From contig CP136068.1 in NCBI GenBank assembly GCA_032622095.1, positions 120,469,889 through 120,533,888 on the forward strand: a stretch of 64,000 nucleotides of DNA. The letters run 5' to 3'. Position 1 is the stretch's first letter; each line of letters starts with the position of its first letter. The translations under genes and the position numbers were made by a program. Of the stretch, positions 55,459-64,000 are shown piece by piece. This DNA comes from Siphonodentalium dalli (taxonomy: Eukaryota; Mollusca; Scaphopoda; Gadilida; Siphonodentaliidae). Under the pieces are notes generated by a model. That model was not told the DNA's origin. It was given only the letters and a program-made list of their open reading frames with translations, and searched no databases.

Positions 55459-56529
55459 CAAGACAGTCAATGACTGTGGGGTCGCTCACCAGACTGCACT
55501 GACTGATAAGACTGGGACTCTGGAGACCACAACAGTCAGAACTTTTCATAATCACTTTAAAAGAAGTAGATCTAAACAGGATATGTGGCCAAACTGTACA
55601 CTACTGATCACCCCCCCCCCCCCAACAAGTCCCCTCCCGACTGGGCTCCAGACTCCCAAGTCTTAGGTTGGAATTACACAATTGATATCTCAAACTTTCC
55701 CAATTGTTGGAAATTTCCAATCTCACAAGGGCCCTTTTTATAAAATAGACCTGATGGTCCTTGTGAAGGAAGCATATTAAGAAGGAAACTGTCCTATTTT
55801 TCCAGGTTACCCCATTAAAAATATCTGTATTGCAGTCAAACAAGAACATTCCATGCTAAATAAGCCAACTAGTTCTTGGCTCATCCATACATATTTTAAG
55901 AATTACTATGTTGTGAAATAGTTATGTCTCTGGCAATTCCCTTATTCGACTTTGTGATGCCATATTCACAAATCTGTCACCCAAGGTAATTTCCTACCAA
56001 ATATAAGCAAAATAGGCCATTTCATTCTTGCATAGAAGACGTATCATGAATTACTATGGAGAGAAAGAGTAATGTAGCTGGCCTCGCACCTACTTGACCT
56101 GGTGACCCTGATTAAACAAATCTGAATCACACATCACCAAAGGAGCCTCAATATTAAATGTGAACTAAATAGAGCTGGTGGTTCTTTCAAAGAACACTTT
56201 TCAAGTTTGCCAAATATGTTCTGGTGAAGTGGTGGGTGTGGGAGAGTTAAATGTCCTGTTGAAAGATTTGAACAATACATATGATAGATTGATGTTGTAA
56301 TTGGGAATTAATGACCTCTAGCAGATCTCCAGGAAATGTTTATAAAAATGTCAGACTTCACTTGCAATTTTTAATATTTTTTGGAGTTATGTCCCTGGCC
56401 CTGCCCACATTTGACCCAGTGACCTCATTTGAACAAATCTGAATGTGAGTCACCTAGGCAATATCCACACCAACTATGAACCCATACGGTCTTATGCCCC
56501 CCCCCCCCCCCTTTGGATCCCAAAATGCA

Positions 56530-56795
56530 ACAGAATTCAAACTTTTTTAATGGAAGGGGAAGAACTCCATCTTTAATATATAGAGTTATTCCCCCTGCAT
56601 TGAAAATAATTTAGCTTTTTACTGCAATCTAGATGACAAAACTCTTTGGCAACTCAATAAAAACAACATGTCCACAGTTTATTATACTGGATAAGTTGAT
56701 AATACAATGCTTTGGAGCTTGCTCTTTCAAATGGTATATAATATGCCTTTATATAATGTAATCTGGGGGTTAAAAAATTAAGTAGTTTACTATTT
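56530..56795. mobile_element. MITE family B, inverted partial copy
   Basis: TTGAAAATAATTTAGC, AACAACATGTCCACAGTTTA, TGCTTTGGAGCTTGCTC and CAAATGGTATATAATATG are the complement of parts of 45325-45800, ending in GGGGGTTAAAAAATTAAGT. Confidence 0.65.
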
Positions 56796-56967
56796 TATAT
56801 TCATTTTAGTCTAAATAATTAATTTTGAGAAAACAAATTACATCTCATTGAACAAATCTGCTAATTCCACCCCCTCAACCCATGGGGACATCCCTGCAAG
56901 AATAGGACATCTGTGATTTATTGGATGCGTGTCTACATTTGCCTAACAATATTTCCTTAACCTTGAA

Positions 56968-57032
56968 AGCCAGTGCATTCTCTTAGGTGAGGCTACCTAT
57001 GGGACACTCACATATATAAGACAATGCACTGG
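56968..57032. repeat. Hairpin family copy (GCCAGTGCATTCTC type)
   Basis: AGCCAGTGCATTCTCTTAGG pairs with CACATATATAAGACAATGCA. A shorter relative lies at 57317-57345 (CCAGTGTATTCTCTTA with its complement). Confidence 0.7.
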
Positions 57033-58260
57033 CATGATACTAGTACCTTGTTATAAAATAAAAAATATTGGACAAATATTAAAACTAGGAGCTCATTTCT
57101 CTTGATCAATGGTCTATTATTTTATATTATATATCATTTTATTTTAGTATATGTAATTGGTTTTGGAAAAAAAATTACATCTCAATGAACAAATCTGATA
57201 AACTTTCCCCCTCCCCAAACATATGTGGGGACATCCCTGCAAGAATAGGACATGTGTGATTTATTTGGATGTCTGACTATATTGGCCTAACAATATTTCC
57301 TTGATCTTGAACCCCAGTGTATTCTCTTATATATAGGAGAATACACTGGTGCAGGGTCTTTATTGCTGTAACAGCATAGCTCTGGTAATGAAATGGTTAA
57401 TACTAATACTATTATAAAATGTGTAAACTGTCAAACAGTTAGAGTTGTATTTGAGATTGCTGTAAACACATGATTAAATTTCATTCACACACCTCTTTCT
57501 CTCTTAGCCTGATAAATGTGGATATTGAGATAAAAGTTAATTACTTTATAATGACTGGACACACAGCTGTGAGCACTGTGAGAATTAAGGCTGGTCAGTT
57601 CCTGGCATGTCATATAACTAAAGTGTAAGGCTTTTAATGGTGTGAACCTTGCAGGGATCTGGTGTGGGGTGGCAGGGACATGCAGTGGTGGTGGGGGAGG
57701 GGGGTTGGGGGGGGCAAGTGTTTAAAACAAGGATTTGAATTAATTTTTTTTAATAGTTATGTCCCTGGGCCCTGGCTCTGCCCCTATTTGACCCAGTGAC
57801 CCCATTTGAACAAAAATCTGAACCCCAGTCACACAAGGACTCTCCATACCAAATGTAAGCTAAATCGGTCAAATGGTTCAAAAGAAGAAGTCATTCTAAG
57901 AATTACAATGGAGGAATAGAGTTATGGCCCTGGTTTCTCAACTAATCAACCTGGTGACCTCATTTTAACAAATCTGAATGTGAGTCAACTAGGGAACATC
58001 CACACCAAATATGAATCCATACGGCCTTATAGTTCAGTAAAAGAAGTCGTTCTAAGAATTACTATGGAGGAATAGAGTTATGGCCCTGCTTTCACAACTA
58101 TTTCACCCAGTGACCTCATTTGAACAAATCTGAATGTGATTCACCTAGGGAACATCCACACCAAATACGGTTCGGGACGAGAAGATGATTCTTGACGGAC
58201 GGACGGACAAGGAGTGATGACTATAGATCCACCTGAGACTTCGTCTCAGGTGAGCTAAAA

Positions 58261-59020
58261 AGAATACCTACAGTATTTTGTTTGAATACCTGAAACATCT
58301 CATGAGTGTCTGGAAAGAAATGTCAAATTTCACTCGCGGCTTGTTGCCGCTACCAGGGTCCGCGCTGGACCGAAATTTACTTTTGCCAAATGAAAATATT
58401 TTTTGCCAAATTAAGTTAGCATTTGCCAAATGCTATCCCTGATAGTATCATTTTCTGAAAACCTTAAGTCTTTTATTTCGACAATCGCGGTTTGTACGAC
58501 TTTTGATATCGATAGAAAAGCAGTTAGTTAATAATTAATTATACTCGCATCACTATTGTGGGTTATCAAAAAAACAATAAGCCAATCACCGAACAATACA
58601 ATGCTAGAAGGGTTGCTTCATAAGAAGGGCGAATCAGGATTAGCTATGTAAACACCACCACATAAAATACTAGTAATCCCTCCATCGGTACTAATGCTAT
58701 GAGATTAACTGCATCTTAATAGAGGTGTTAGCTTTTCATAAACCTTATAAAACACCACTAATATAATTATGTTGTAAGAGTTTCCTGAAAAGATTGGTAT
58801 TGACTGACCAATATTGTTCAACTTTCTTGAGGAATTAAAAAGTGACTTGCCAAAACTTTTGCCAAATGAAAATATTTTTTGCCAAATGTGAATTATTTTT
58901 GCCATTGGCAAATTTGGCAAGTGGCAGCACGAACCCTGCGCTCTACTGGTGAAATTTCGATATTTCTTTCCAAATACTCATGAGATATTTAGGTATTCAA
59001 ACACAAACTGTAGGTATTCT
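58261..59020. mobile_element. Foldback element split by a hAT-like MITE
   Basis: TACCTACAGTATTTTGTTTG...GAAATGTCAAATTTCAC (58267-58335) is complementary to GTGAAATTTCGATATTTC...CAAACTGTAGGTA (58946-59015). The two arms of this once short palindrome are held apart by the element at 58354-58938. Confidence 0.78.
58354..58938. mobile_element. 585-bp hAT-like MITE
   Basis: The left CAGGGTCCGCGCTGGACC and the right GGCAGCACGAACCCTG (complement CAGGGTTCGTGCTGCC) are imperfect TIRs starting CAGGG, as in many hAT elements. Flanking 8-mers GCCGCTAC and CGCTCTAC are similar, a possible decayed 8-bp target duplication. The subterminal TTTGCCAAA is repeated at both ends (58381-58430, 58850-58920). The 71-codon minus frame is a by-product. 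Confidence 0.72.
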
Positions 59021-59270
59021 CTATGTATTCCAATTCGCCCCAAAAATGAAATGTAATCTCACTGTCACACATCAGTACTATTCTTAGATAACTGTTAATC
59101 AATTATTTATGGTGAAGTCCTGGAGTTGACACTAATAACATTGGACACTAGATTAGTGGCTGGTGTCCACTATCCCAGACCGGCAGTTATTGAAATTAGC
59201 CAACAAACTCCCTTAATTACTCCTACTCTGGAATACGACTCACTAAAACAGAGCAGTCGCCAATGTCCAT
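59021..59270. other. Spacer
   Basis: No gene or repeat recognised. Confidence 0.4.
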
Positions 59271-59443
59271 GTTCGCCAATTTATCATATCTCAATTCAAT
59301 AACTTCTGACTCAAATCAGCCTTGGCATTATAATTTTCCATGTCCGTGATGAGAACAAAAATGTTCAAGTAATTACATGGATGGGAACCAACATATTTAT
59401 TGGCTCGAAGATGGTGGTAAGATATCATATGCCTTAGTTTTAA

Positions 59444-59693
59444 CCCTTCTATGACTGGAGCTTCTAGAAATATTACGAAAACCCTGTGCCAATACATTCT
59501 CTTATATATGTGAGTCTCCCATTGGGGAGCCTCACATATATAAGAGAATGCATTGGCCTATTTACATTTACTTTATAAGCCAGTACATTCTCTAAAAAAT
59601 GCAAGGCCCCCTATAGGAGACTCGCATATATAAGAGAATGCACTGGCACATGATATTTAAAGCTGCACCAGCGCAGCTCCCGTCATGAAAGGG
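59444..59693. mobile_element. TTAA (piggyBac-like) MITE with two hairpins, copy 1
   Basis: TTAA at 59440-59443 and 59694-59697. Ends CCCTTCTATGACTGGAGC and the complement of GCTCCCGTCATGAAAGGG form ~18-bp TIRs. Inside are two 65-70-bp hairpins (59488-59560, 59578-59647) built on CATTCTCTTATATATGTGAG and complement. Confidence 0.85.
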
Positions 59694-60113
59694 TTAATAT
59701 AATTTTCTAAGCTCAAATTTATTTTGTGAACAGTTCCTGAGGGAGCAACTGGTCAATGAGTATTTAGTGTTAACATACATGTTATGTTATTTATTCAGAA
59801 ACCAGATAAATTTAGATAATTTTAAGCGGAATGTTACACAAGAGCTGTTTCTGTTTGGTTTCCATGCTAGTTTATAGTCATCAAATCAAAACAATACAGG
59901 TTAAATTTGTTGGGTTTTCATGCATGATGTCACACAAGCTTTCGAGATCGCTCAGTGCATATTGGTGAAGGTTCGCTAATTTGTGATATCTCAATTCAAT
60001 AACTTCTGACTCAAATCAGCCTCAAAAATGTTGAAGTAATTTACAGGGATGGTAACCAATGTATTTATTGGCTCGAAGATGTCGGTAAGATATCATATGC
60101 TTCACAGTTTTAA

Positions 60114-60978
60114 CCCTTCTATGAATCGAGCTTCTAGAAATTTTGCAAAAACCCTGTGCCAAAACTATGTTATTAATTGGTTATTTCCATATTGGCCGAG
60201 TTATGAGGTCGAGGTCTGTCGTAGGGCCTGAGGCCACAGGCCGAAGGCTAATACAACAGACCGAGGCCTCATTACTCGGTCAATGTGGAAACAACCAATT
60301 ATTAAGTATTTTATTAATTAGCAACATTGGCAATTGTTGTTTCAAATGATGAATATATTAACATAGATATATAGGCCTACCATTGTGCGCTTTATTAAAT
60401 TAACAATTATCCCAGCAATTTTTATTCTTGTGAAGATTGTGAAGAATTTGCAGCAATTTCACAGTAGTGTCTGTGAATGATATTGATACGGATACATGTA
60501 GTTCATCCACGGATATTTACTCCCAAAAAAGTGACAGTCCGTAATTCATCTGAAAGCAACTGTAATCTATCTTCCGTCAACCTACTATCGTTGCCGATCG
60601 AGCTAAATACGTATGACTTCATTTACGTTATCTTGACTTATTGGCCGCCTTTCTACTTATTGGCCGACTTTTTTACTTATTGGCCGTGTTTTCCACTTAT
60701 TGGCCGACTTTTGTTACTTATGATGTGGGCAGCTTTCTACTTATTGCGGCCAATAACCTATAGCTAATTAATAAATTCTCTTATATATGTAAGTCTCACA
60801 TTAGGGAGCCTCATATATATAAAAGAATGAATTGGCCTAAGAATATTTACCATGACCTTGTAAGCCAGTGTATTCTCTTTTATATGCGAGGCTTCCTATA
60901 GGAGACTTGCATATGTAAGAGAATGTACTGGCACAGGATCTTTAATGCTGCACCAGCACAGCTCCCGTCATGAAAGGG
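60114..60978. mobile_element. TTAA MITE, copy 2, with 600-bp insertion
   Basis: TTAA at 60110-60113 and 60979-60982 with the same TIRs as 59444-59693. Hairpins at 60772-60835 and 60863-60932. The left part is split after CCCTGTGCC by the 60168-60775 element. Confidence 0.8.
60168..60775. mobile_element. Insertion element with TTATTAATT TIRs and internal palindrome
   Basis: The left TTATTAATTGGTTATTTCC and right CAATAACCTATAGCTAATTA are inverted. 60176-60300 is itself a palindrome (GGCCGAGTTATGAGGTCGAG with its complement CATTACTCGGTCA). Near the right end, five ~22-base units of ACTTATTGGCCGACTTTT lie at 60636-60752. It is absent from the direct-duplicate copy at 59482-59490, which shows the empty state. 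Confidence 0.7.
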
Positions 60979-61185
60979 TTAACGTAATTTTATAAGCTTG
61001 AATTAATTTTGTGAACATTTCCTAAGGGAACAACTTTAGTATACCAAGTGTTAACATACATGTTACGTTATTCATTCAGAAGACCAGATAATTTAGATAA
61101 TTTTAAGCGAAATGTTACACGAGAGCCATTTCTGGTCGGTTTCCATGCTAGTTATAGTCATTAATTCAAAACAATACCAGGTTAA

Positions 61186-61517
61186 CCTCTTCACTGCTAT
61201 AATGTCCGTAACTATTACAGACGTAAAAGTGCACATCATGTGCTATATGGTCCGTAGGTACTATGGACCTACTTCAGCACACTAGAAGTAGGCCATTATT
61301 CATGACTGGAGCTCAGAGGTTGGTGCATCGAAATAACTGTATCTCGAAGTTTCAAACAGTGTACGATGTACCACGATTGTGAGCGATAATAGCTTTCAAC
61401 TGAGTCAGATTTATGGTTTTTGTGATATTCCTGTTATATTTTTCCACTGGAAAATGGCAATAACATCACCAGCCCAGAACACGACGGACGTTATGACGTC
61501 ATTTAGCAGCGAAGAGG
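61186..61517. mobile_element. 332-bp TTAA (piggyBac-like) MITE
   Basis: CCTCTTCACTGCT and its complement AGCAGCGAAGAGG are the ends, with TTAA at 61182-61185 and 61518-61521. The paralogous copy at 59895-59920 reads ACAGGTTAAATTTGTTGGG with one TTAA and no insertion, giving the empty site. No gene. Confidence 0.9.
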
Positions 61518-61600
61518 TTAAATTTGGTTGGGTTTTCGTGCATGATGTAATTTATGTCACAGTAGCTTTTGAGGTCGCTCAGTGCATTTGGGTGAAATTA

Positions 61601-61923
61601 CCACACAGGGTGAAGTAAAGTAATTAAGGGGTTTCCATGCCAGAGCTTTGTCAGGAGGTGGAAAGTTTATATGGACCTACACAGAAAACTGCTTAATTGT
61701 TAAGCTGGTGCACCACCTGAAGGAATCTATGCTATCTGAAGACCACATCAATAATATTCTATAACAATAAAAATGTCAAAATGATGACTTTATTCATATT
61801 TTTGGAAGAGCTTTCTCAGCAAGTATAAAGAATTTATTGGAAATGAATAACTGCCATAAAAAGTACATGATCTGAACTAGTAAAAGGCTCAAATGACAAT
61901 TTAATAGAGATCAACACTGCCTC
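61601..61923. other. Spacer
   Basis: No supported feature. Confidence 0.4.
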
Positions 61924-62218
61924 GACACTCTTAAAAGAATGTTAGTTTGTGCTGCAAAATTGTAAGCATCCCATATTGCAAGAATTGTTACATTCAAGAA
62001 CCAGCCCAATTAATACAAATGTTGGTATGGAGGTCATTCACTCAAGCAGGGAGCAATCAATTGATAATAGACCACAGTATTAGACATAGCCGGTCAGCTG
62101 GGGATTTGGCTATGGACATATTACATAAAACTTATCTCAGCCCAAAGGTTTATATTAGTTCTTGCAAAATGGATTCTTACAATTTTCCAACACAATCTAA
62201 CATTCTTTTAACAGTCTT
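61924..62218. mobile_element. MITE with ~40-bp inverted ends
   Basis: The left ACTCTTAAAAGAATGTTAG with GCAAAATTGTAAGCATCC and the right GATTCTTACAATTTTCC with CTAACATTCTTTTAACAGT are inverted over about 40 bases with mismatches. The 94-codon frame across it is not a gene. Single copy in the window. Confidence 0.65.
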
Positions 62219-62474
62219 GAAGCAGCATTAATTGAACCCCCATAATTGAAAGATAGTTGTGTATTAAATAACTCTGTAGTAAGCCAATACACACATTAGA
62301 CGGTGCTACAACTAGACACACACATGACTGATGATGGTAGGAGACACTAACATTGAGAAAATCAATCATAAACTCATTAGTTCATATAAGAAAGGTGAGC
62401 ATTGGTAAATTGTTTCACACAGCGATTAATTTCTTATCTTAGGGCATCATGCTAAACAATACTACCAAACCTGA

Positions 62475-62870
62475 ATTGAGAACAGGGTCATGCATGGAAA
62501 GAGGTCCACAGAGGGTGAATTTACTGATGTTACCCCGCTGACCAAATTCACCTCACTTGGGATCTCATTCTGCTTATTCCTCATCTTCTGGAAAGTATAT
62601 ATTGTCTCAAATTAACATTTCTCTTAGTTACTTTTTCCCTTATATTCAGTTTATATATCCCCCTGATTTGCAGAAGATAAAATGCATAATCGAGGTGACT
62701 AATGGGTGAATATCACCAACTTCAACTGGTCAACTTCAATCTGATTCTTGGTCTCCCATAGCAGTGAGGCCTCAGCAGAATGAGGTCCCCAGAGTGTGAA
62801 TTTTGTGATGCTAGGCTGCTAGCCCGCTGAGTGGGGTAGCATCACTAAATTCACTAAAGCCCACGTGATG
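62475..62870 (-). mobile_element. MITE family C, copy 2
   Basis: Reverse-orientation relative of 12837-13108: GAGGTCCACAGAGGGTGAAT at the left, GCAGAATGAGGTCCCCAGAG at the right, core GATAAAATGCATAATCGAGG with GACTAATGGGTGAATATCAC. Confidence 0.75.
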
Positions 62871-63035
62871 GCATCCAATACCTGGTGTCTGAGACTTGCT
62901 CAGATTGACAGATGGACACACAAGTGGAGGACGGAACATGCAAATCCAGTATACCCATCATAATGGAACCATTCACTACCTTCATGGAGGTATATTATAT
63001 CAATTTGTATTATGTGAGGAAGAGATGAAATTTTT

Positions 63036-63041
63036 TTTATT
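63036..63041 (-). promoter_or_regulatory. Possible polyadenylation signal of the METTL6-like gene
   Basis: TTTATT on the + strand is AATAAA on the minus strand, about 310 bases after the stop codon. If used, the 3' UTR contains the whole palindromic MITE at 63065-63254. Confidence 0.35.
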
Positions 63042-63064
63042 CAATCAGCAGACAACACTACTAC

Positions 63065-63254
63065 AATGCCCTAAATAATTGACTCCTTAACCACAGCAGA
63101 ATTATGGGTAATTTTTCAGGATTAATCGGAAATATGGCTTGTTGCCATTCATCGGAAAGCTCTCAGATGAATGGCAACAAGCCATATTTCCGACTAAATC
63201 CTGAAAAATACCCATAATTCTGCTGTGGTTAAGGAGTCGATTATTTAGGGCATT
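63065..63254. mobile_element. Palindromic MITE family D, copy 3
   Basis: A 190-bp palindrome with outer ends AATGCCCTAAATAATTGACT and complement; inner arm GGCTTGTTGCCATTCATCGG as in the other copies. The outer end differs from copies 1 and 2 (AATGCTCTAATTAATCGACT). Confidence 0.87.
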
Positions 63255-63348
63255 ACTCTATCATTACAGTGTGTCAATGTGGAATCACATCTTATCACAT
63301 CAGCAGACGAGGTCCTTTCTTCCGTAATACTAGAAATATCACTCTGCA

Positions 63349-63848
63349 TCAAAGGTTAGATGCTGGCCTCTTACTATGAGAGCAGTCATTTTGTGTCACA
63401 GATGGAGACACAGATCTGTCAATATCACCATTAGAGATGCCAGATGGTATCACAGTGTCACTATTAGAGAAGCCAGATGGTATCACAATATCATTATTAG
63501 ATGTCACAGATTGAGCCATACAGACGGATACAAGCCTATCAATGTCTCCATTTGACGATCCACTTTTTATGTTCACATGGGTTTTTTCTCCACACCCTAA
63601 CTCATCAGAATTATCCGATATATTTCTGTGGTCCTTGGTATGAGATAAATCAATTTGTATCACACCTTTGGTAACTGTAACATCTTGTCCAGAAGAGAGC
63701 AATTCTGTCGTGTCAGGTTTCTGTAGTTTCGCCTGAACAAACACCCTCGGCACACACAAACCCTCCTTCTTGTTGATGGTTTCCCTGTGTATGTATTCCA
63801 TGGTTTTGATTTTGAATCCTGCTTCTTTGGCGAGATCACTTAGGTGTT
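63349..63848 (-). CDS. METTL6: METTL6-like tRNA methyltransferase, last exon
   Basis: Final coding exon of a class I SAM-dependent methyltransferase of the METTL2/6/8 group, which makes 3-methylcytidine at position 32 of tRNA anticodon loops in the cytosol or mitochondria. The first residues (HLSDLAKEAGF, MEYIHRETINKKEGL, CVPRVFVQAKLQKP) match the conserved end of METTL6, which is why this paralog is preferred. The catalytic Rossmann fold would be in upstream exons beyond the window. A 3' splice site, TTTATTGCAG on the minus strand, ends at 63849, so the ATG at 63865-63867 is intronic. After QKP the protein runs on for about 120 residues that vertebrate METTL6 lacks: Ser/Asp-rich, with a repeated VIPSG-SN unit. 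The stop is TGA at 63349-63351. Confidence 0.85.
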
Positions 63849-64000
63849 CTGCAATAAAGATCACCATGTTTAAAGTGACTTAAAATCTTCAATCATCTAT
63901 TTAATAGAGAATAATCAATTGGTTCCGAGAATTACGTTAAATAATTCACGAGAGGCGAGAGATCTCAGTAAGAAATAAGTGCGCATTAGTGCACGAGTTT
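63849..64000 (-). other. Intron of the METTL6-like gene (partial)
   Basis: AT-rich sequence upstream of the splice acceptor on the minus strand; its 5' splice site lies outside the window. Confidence 0.65.

Larger units (their letters stand above)
55459..58258 (+). mobile_element. Pearl-like family 2 element, complete
   Basis: The 5' end AAGACAGTCAATGACTGTGG with GGTCGCTCACC and the 3' end CACCTGAGACTTCGTCTCAGGTGAGCTAA (a perfect hairpin) share a subterminal inverted GCTCACC/GGTGAGC. Inside are degenerate CTGGCAATTCCC- and CCCTGGCCCTGCC-type monomers (55920-56500), a nested MITE family B part (56530-56795), body (56800-57745) and two to three more monomers (57745-58190). Poly-C tracts lie at 55611-55623 (13 C) and 56497-56511 (15 C). 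No gene. Confidence 0.68.
59271..61600 (+). repeat. ~0.7-kb direct duplication with insertions in copy 2
   Basis: Copy 1 (about 59271-59975) and copy 2 (59975-61600) share CTCAATTCAATAACTTCTGA, TATTTATTGGCTCGAAGATG, the TTAA MITE, GTTAACATACATGTTA, GATAATTTTAAGCG and GATCGCTCAGTGCAT-type phrases in order. Copy 2 is longer because of insertions at 60168-60775 and 61186-61517. Confidence 0.83.

Noticed and set aside
58705-58920. 71-codon minus-strand frame in the hAT-like MITE
   Set aside because: Built from repeated TTTGCCAAA subterminal sequence.
63349-63867. Start codon at 63867 for the methyltransferase frame
   Set aside because: It lies upstream of a good splice acceptor and the conserved domain is incomplete, so it is intronic.
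1-64000. tRNA, rRNA or snRNA genes
   Set aside because: No convincing tRNA A/B box pair with foldable cloverleaf, and no rRNA or snRNA core was recognised by eye.

Overview
Eukaryotic, AT-rich and dominated by repeats: this looks like an intergenic or accessory stretch of a marine invertebrate genome, most likely a bivalve mollusc. Two host genes are recognisable. A nose-resistant-to-fluoxetine (NRF-6)-type membrane acyltransferase lies at 2071-3876 (+). The last exon of a METTL6-like tRNA methyltransferase lies at 63349-63848 (-), with a 3' splice site at its upstream end. The bivalve inference rests on repeat style: pearl/HINE-like arrays of ~165-bp monomers closed by a hairpin and GAGCTAA, Helitron arrays with GACCGATC-type heads, and abundant foldback MITEs. 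No search could be run.

Layout. 1-4.9 kb: a MITE end and the acyltransferase gene. 4.9-11 kb: one decayed CR1/Jockey-type LINE, broken by two insertions. 11-13.6 kb: degenerate tandem repeats and a MITE. 13.6-19.9 kb: head-to-tail Helitron-like elements plus a 1.2-kb direct duplication. 19.9-31.3 kb: MITEs, foldbacks, minisatellites and a canonical 351-bp Helitron. 31.3-37.66 kb: a palindromic, partly tandemly duplicated virus-like cassette (A32-type packaging ATPase, C2H2 finger ORF, acidic C2HC finger protein). 37.7-42.1 kb: foldback, a MITE with its empty site alongside, and a first pearl-like array. 42.5-58.3 kb: a large nested composite in which a 7.4-kb array of ~165-bp monomers sits inside a second pearl-like family. 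58.3-62.9 kb: hAT-like and TTAA (piggyBac-like) MITEs in a ~0.7-kb direct duplication. 63-64 kb: a palindromic MITE in the probable 3' UTR of the METTL6-like gene.

The most unusual feature is the 31.3-37.66 kb cassette. It carries viral-type ATPase genes and a second conserved ORF in palindromic array, with no capsid, polymerase or integrase gene visible. A ~45-bp piece at its ends is also the core of three free-standing palindromic elements elsewhere in the window. The two ORFs have decayed in different copies: the ATPase is intact in one and the finger protein in the other two.
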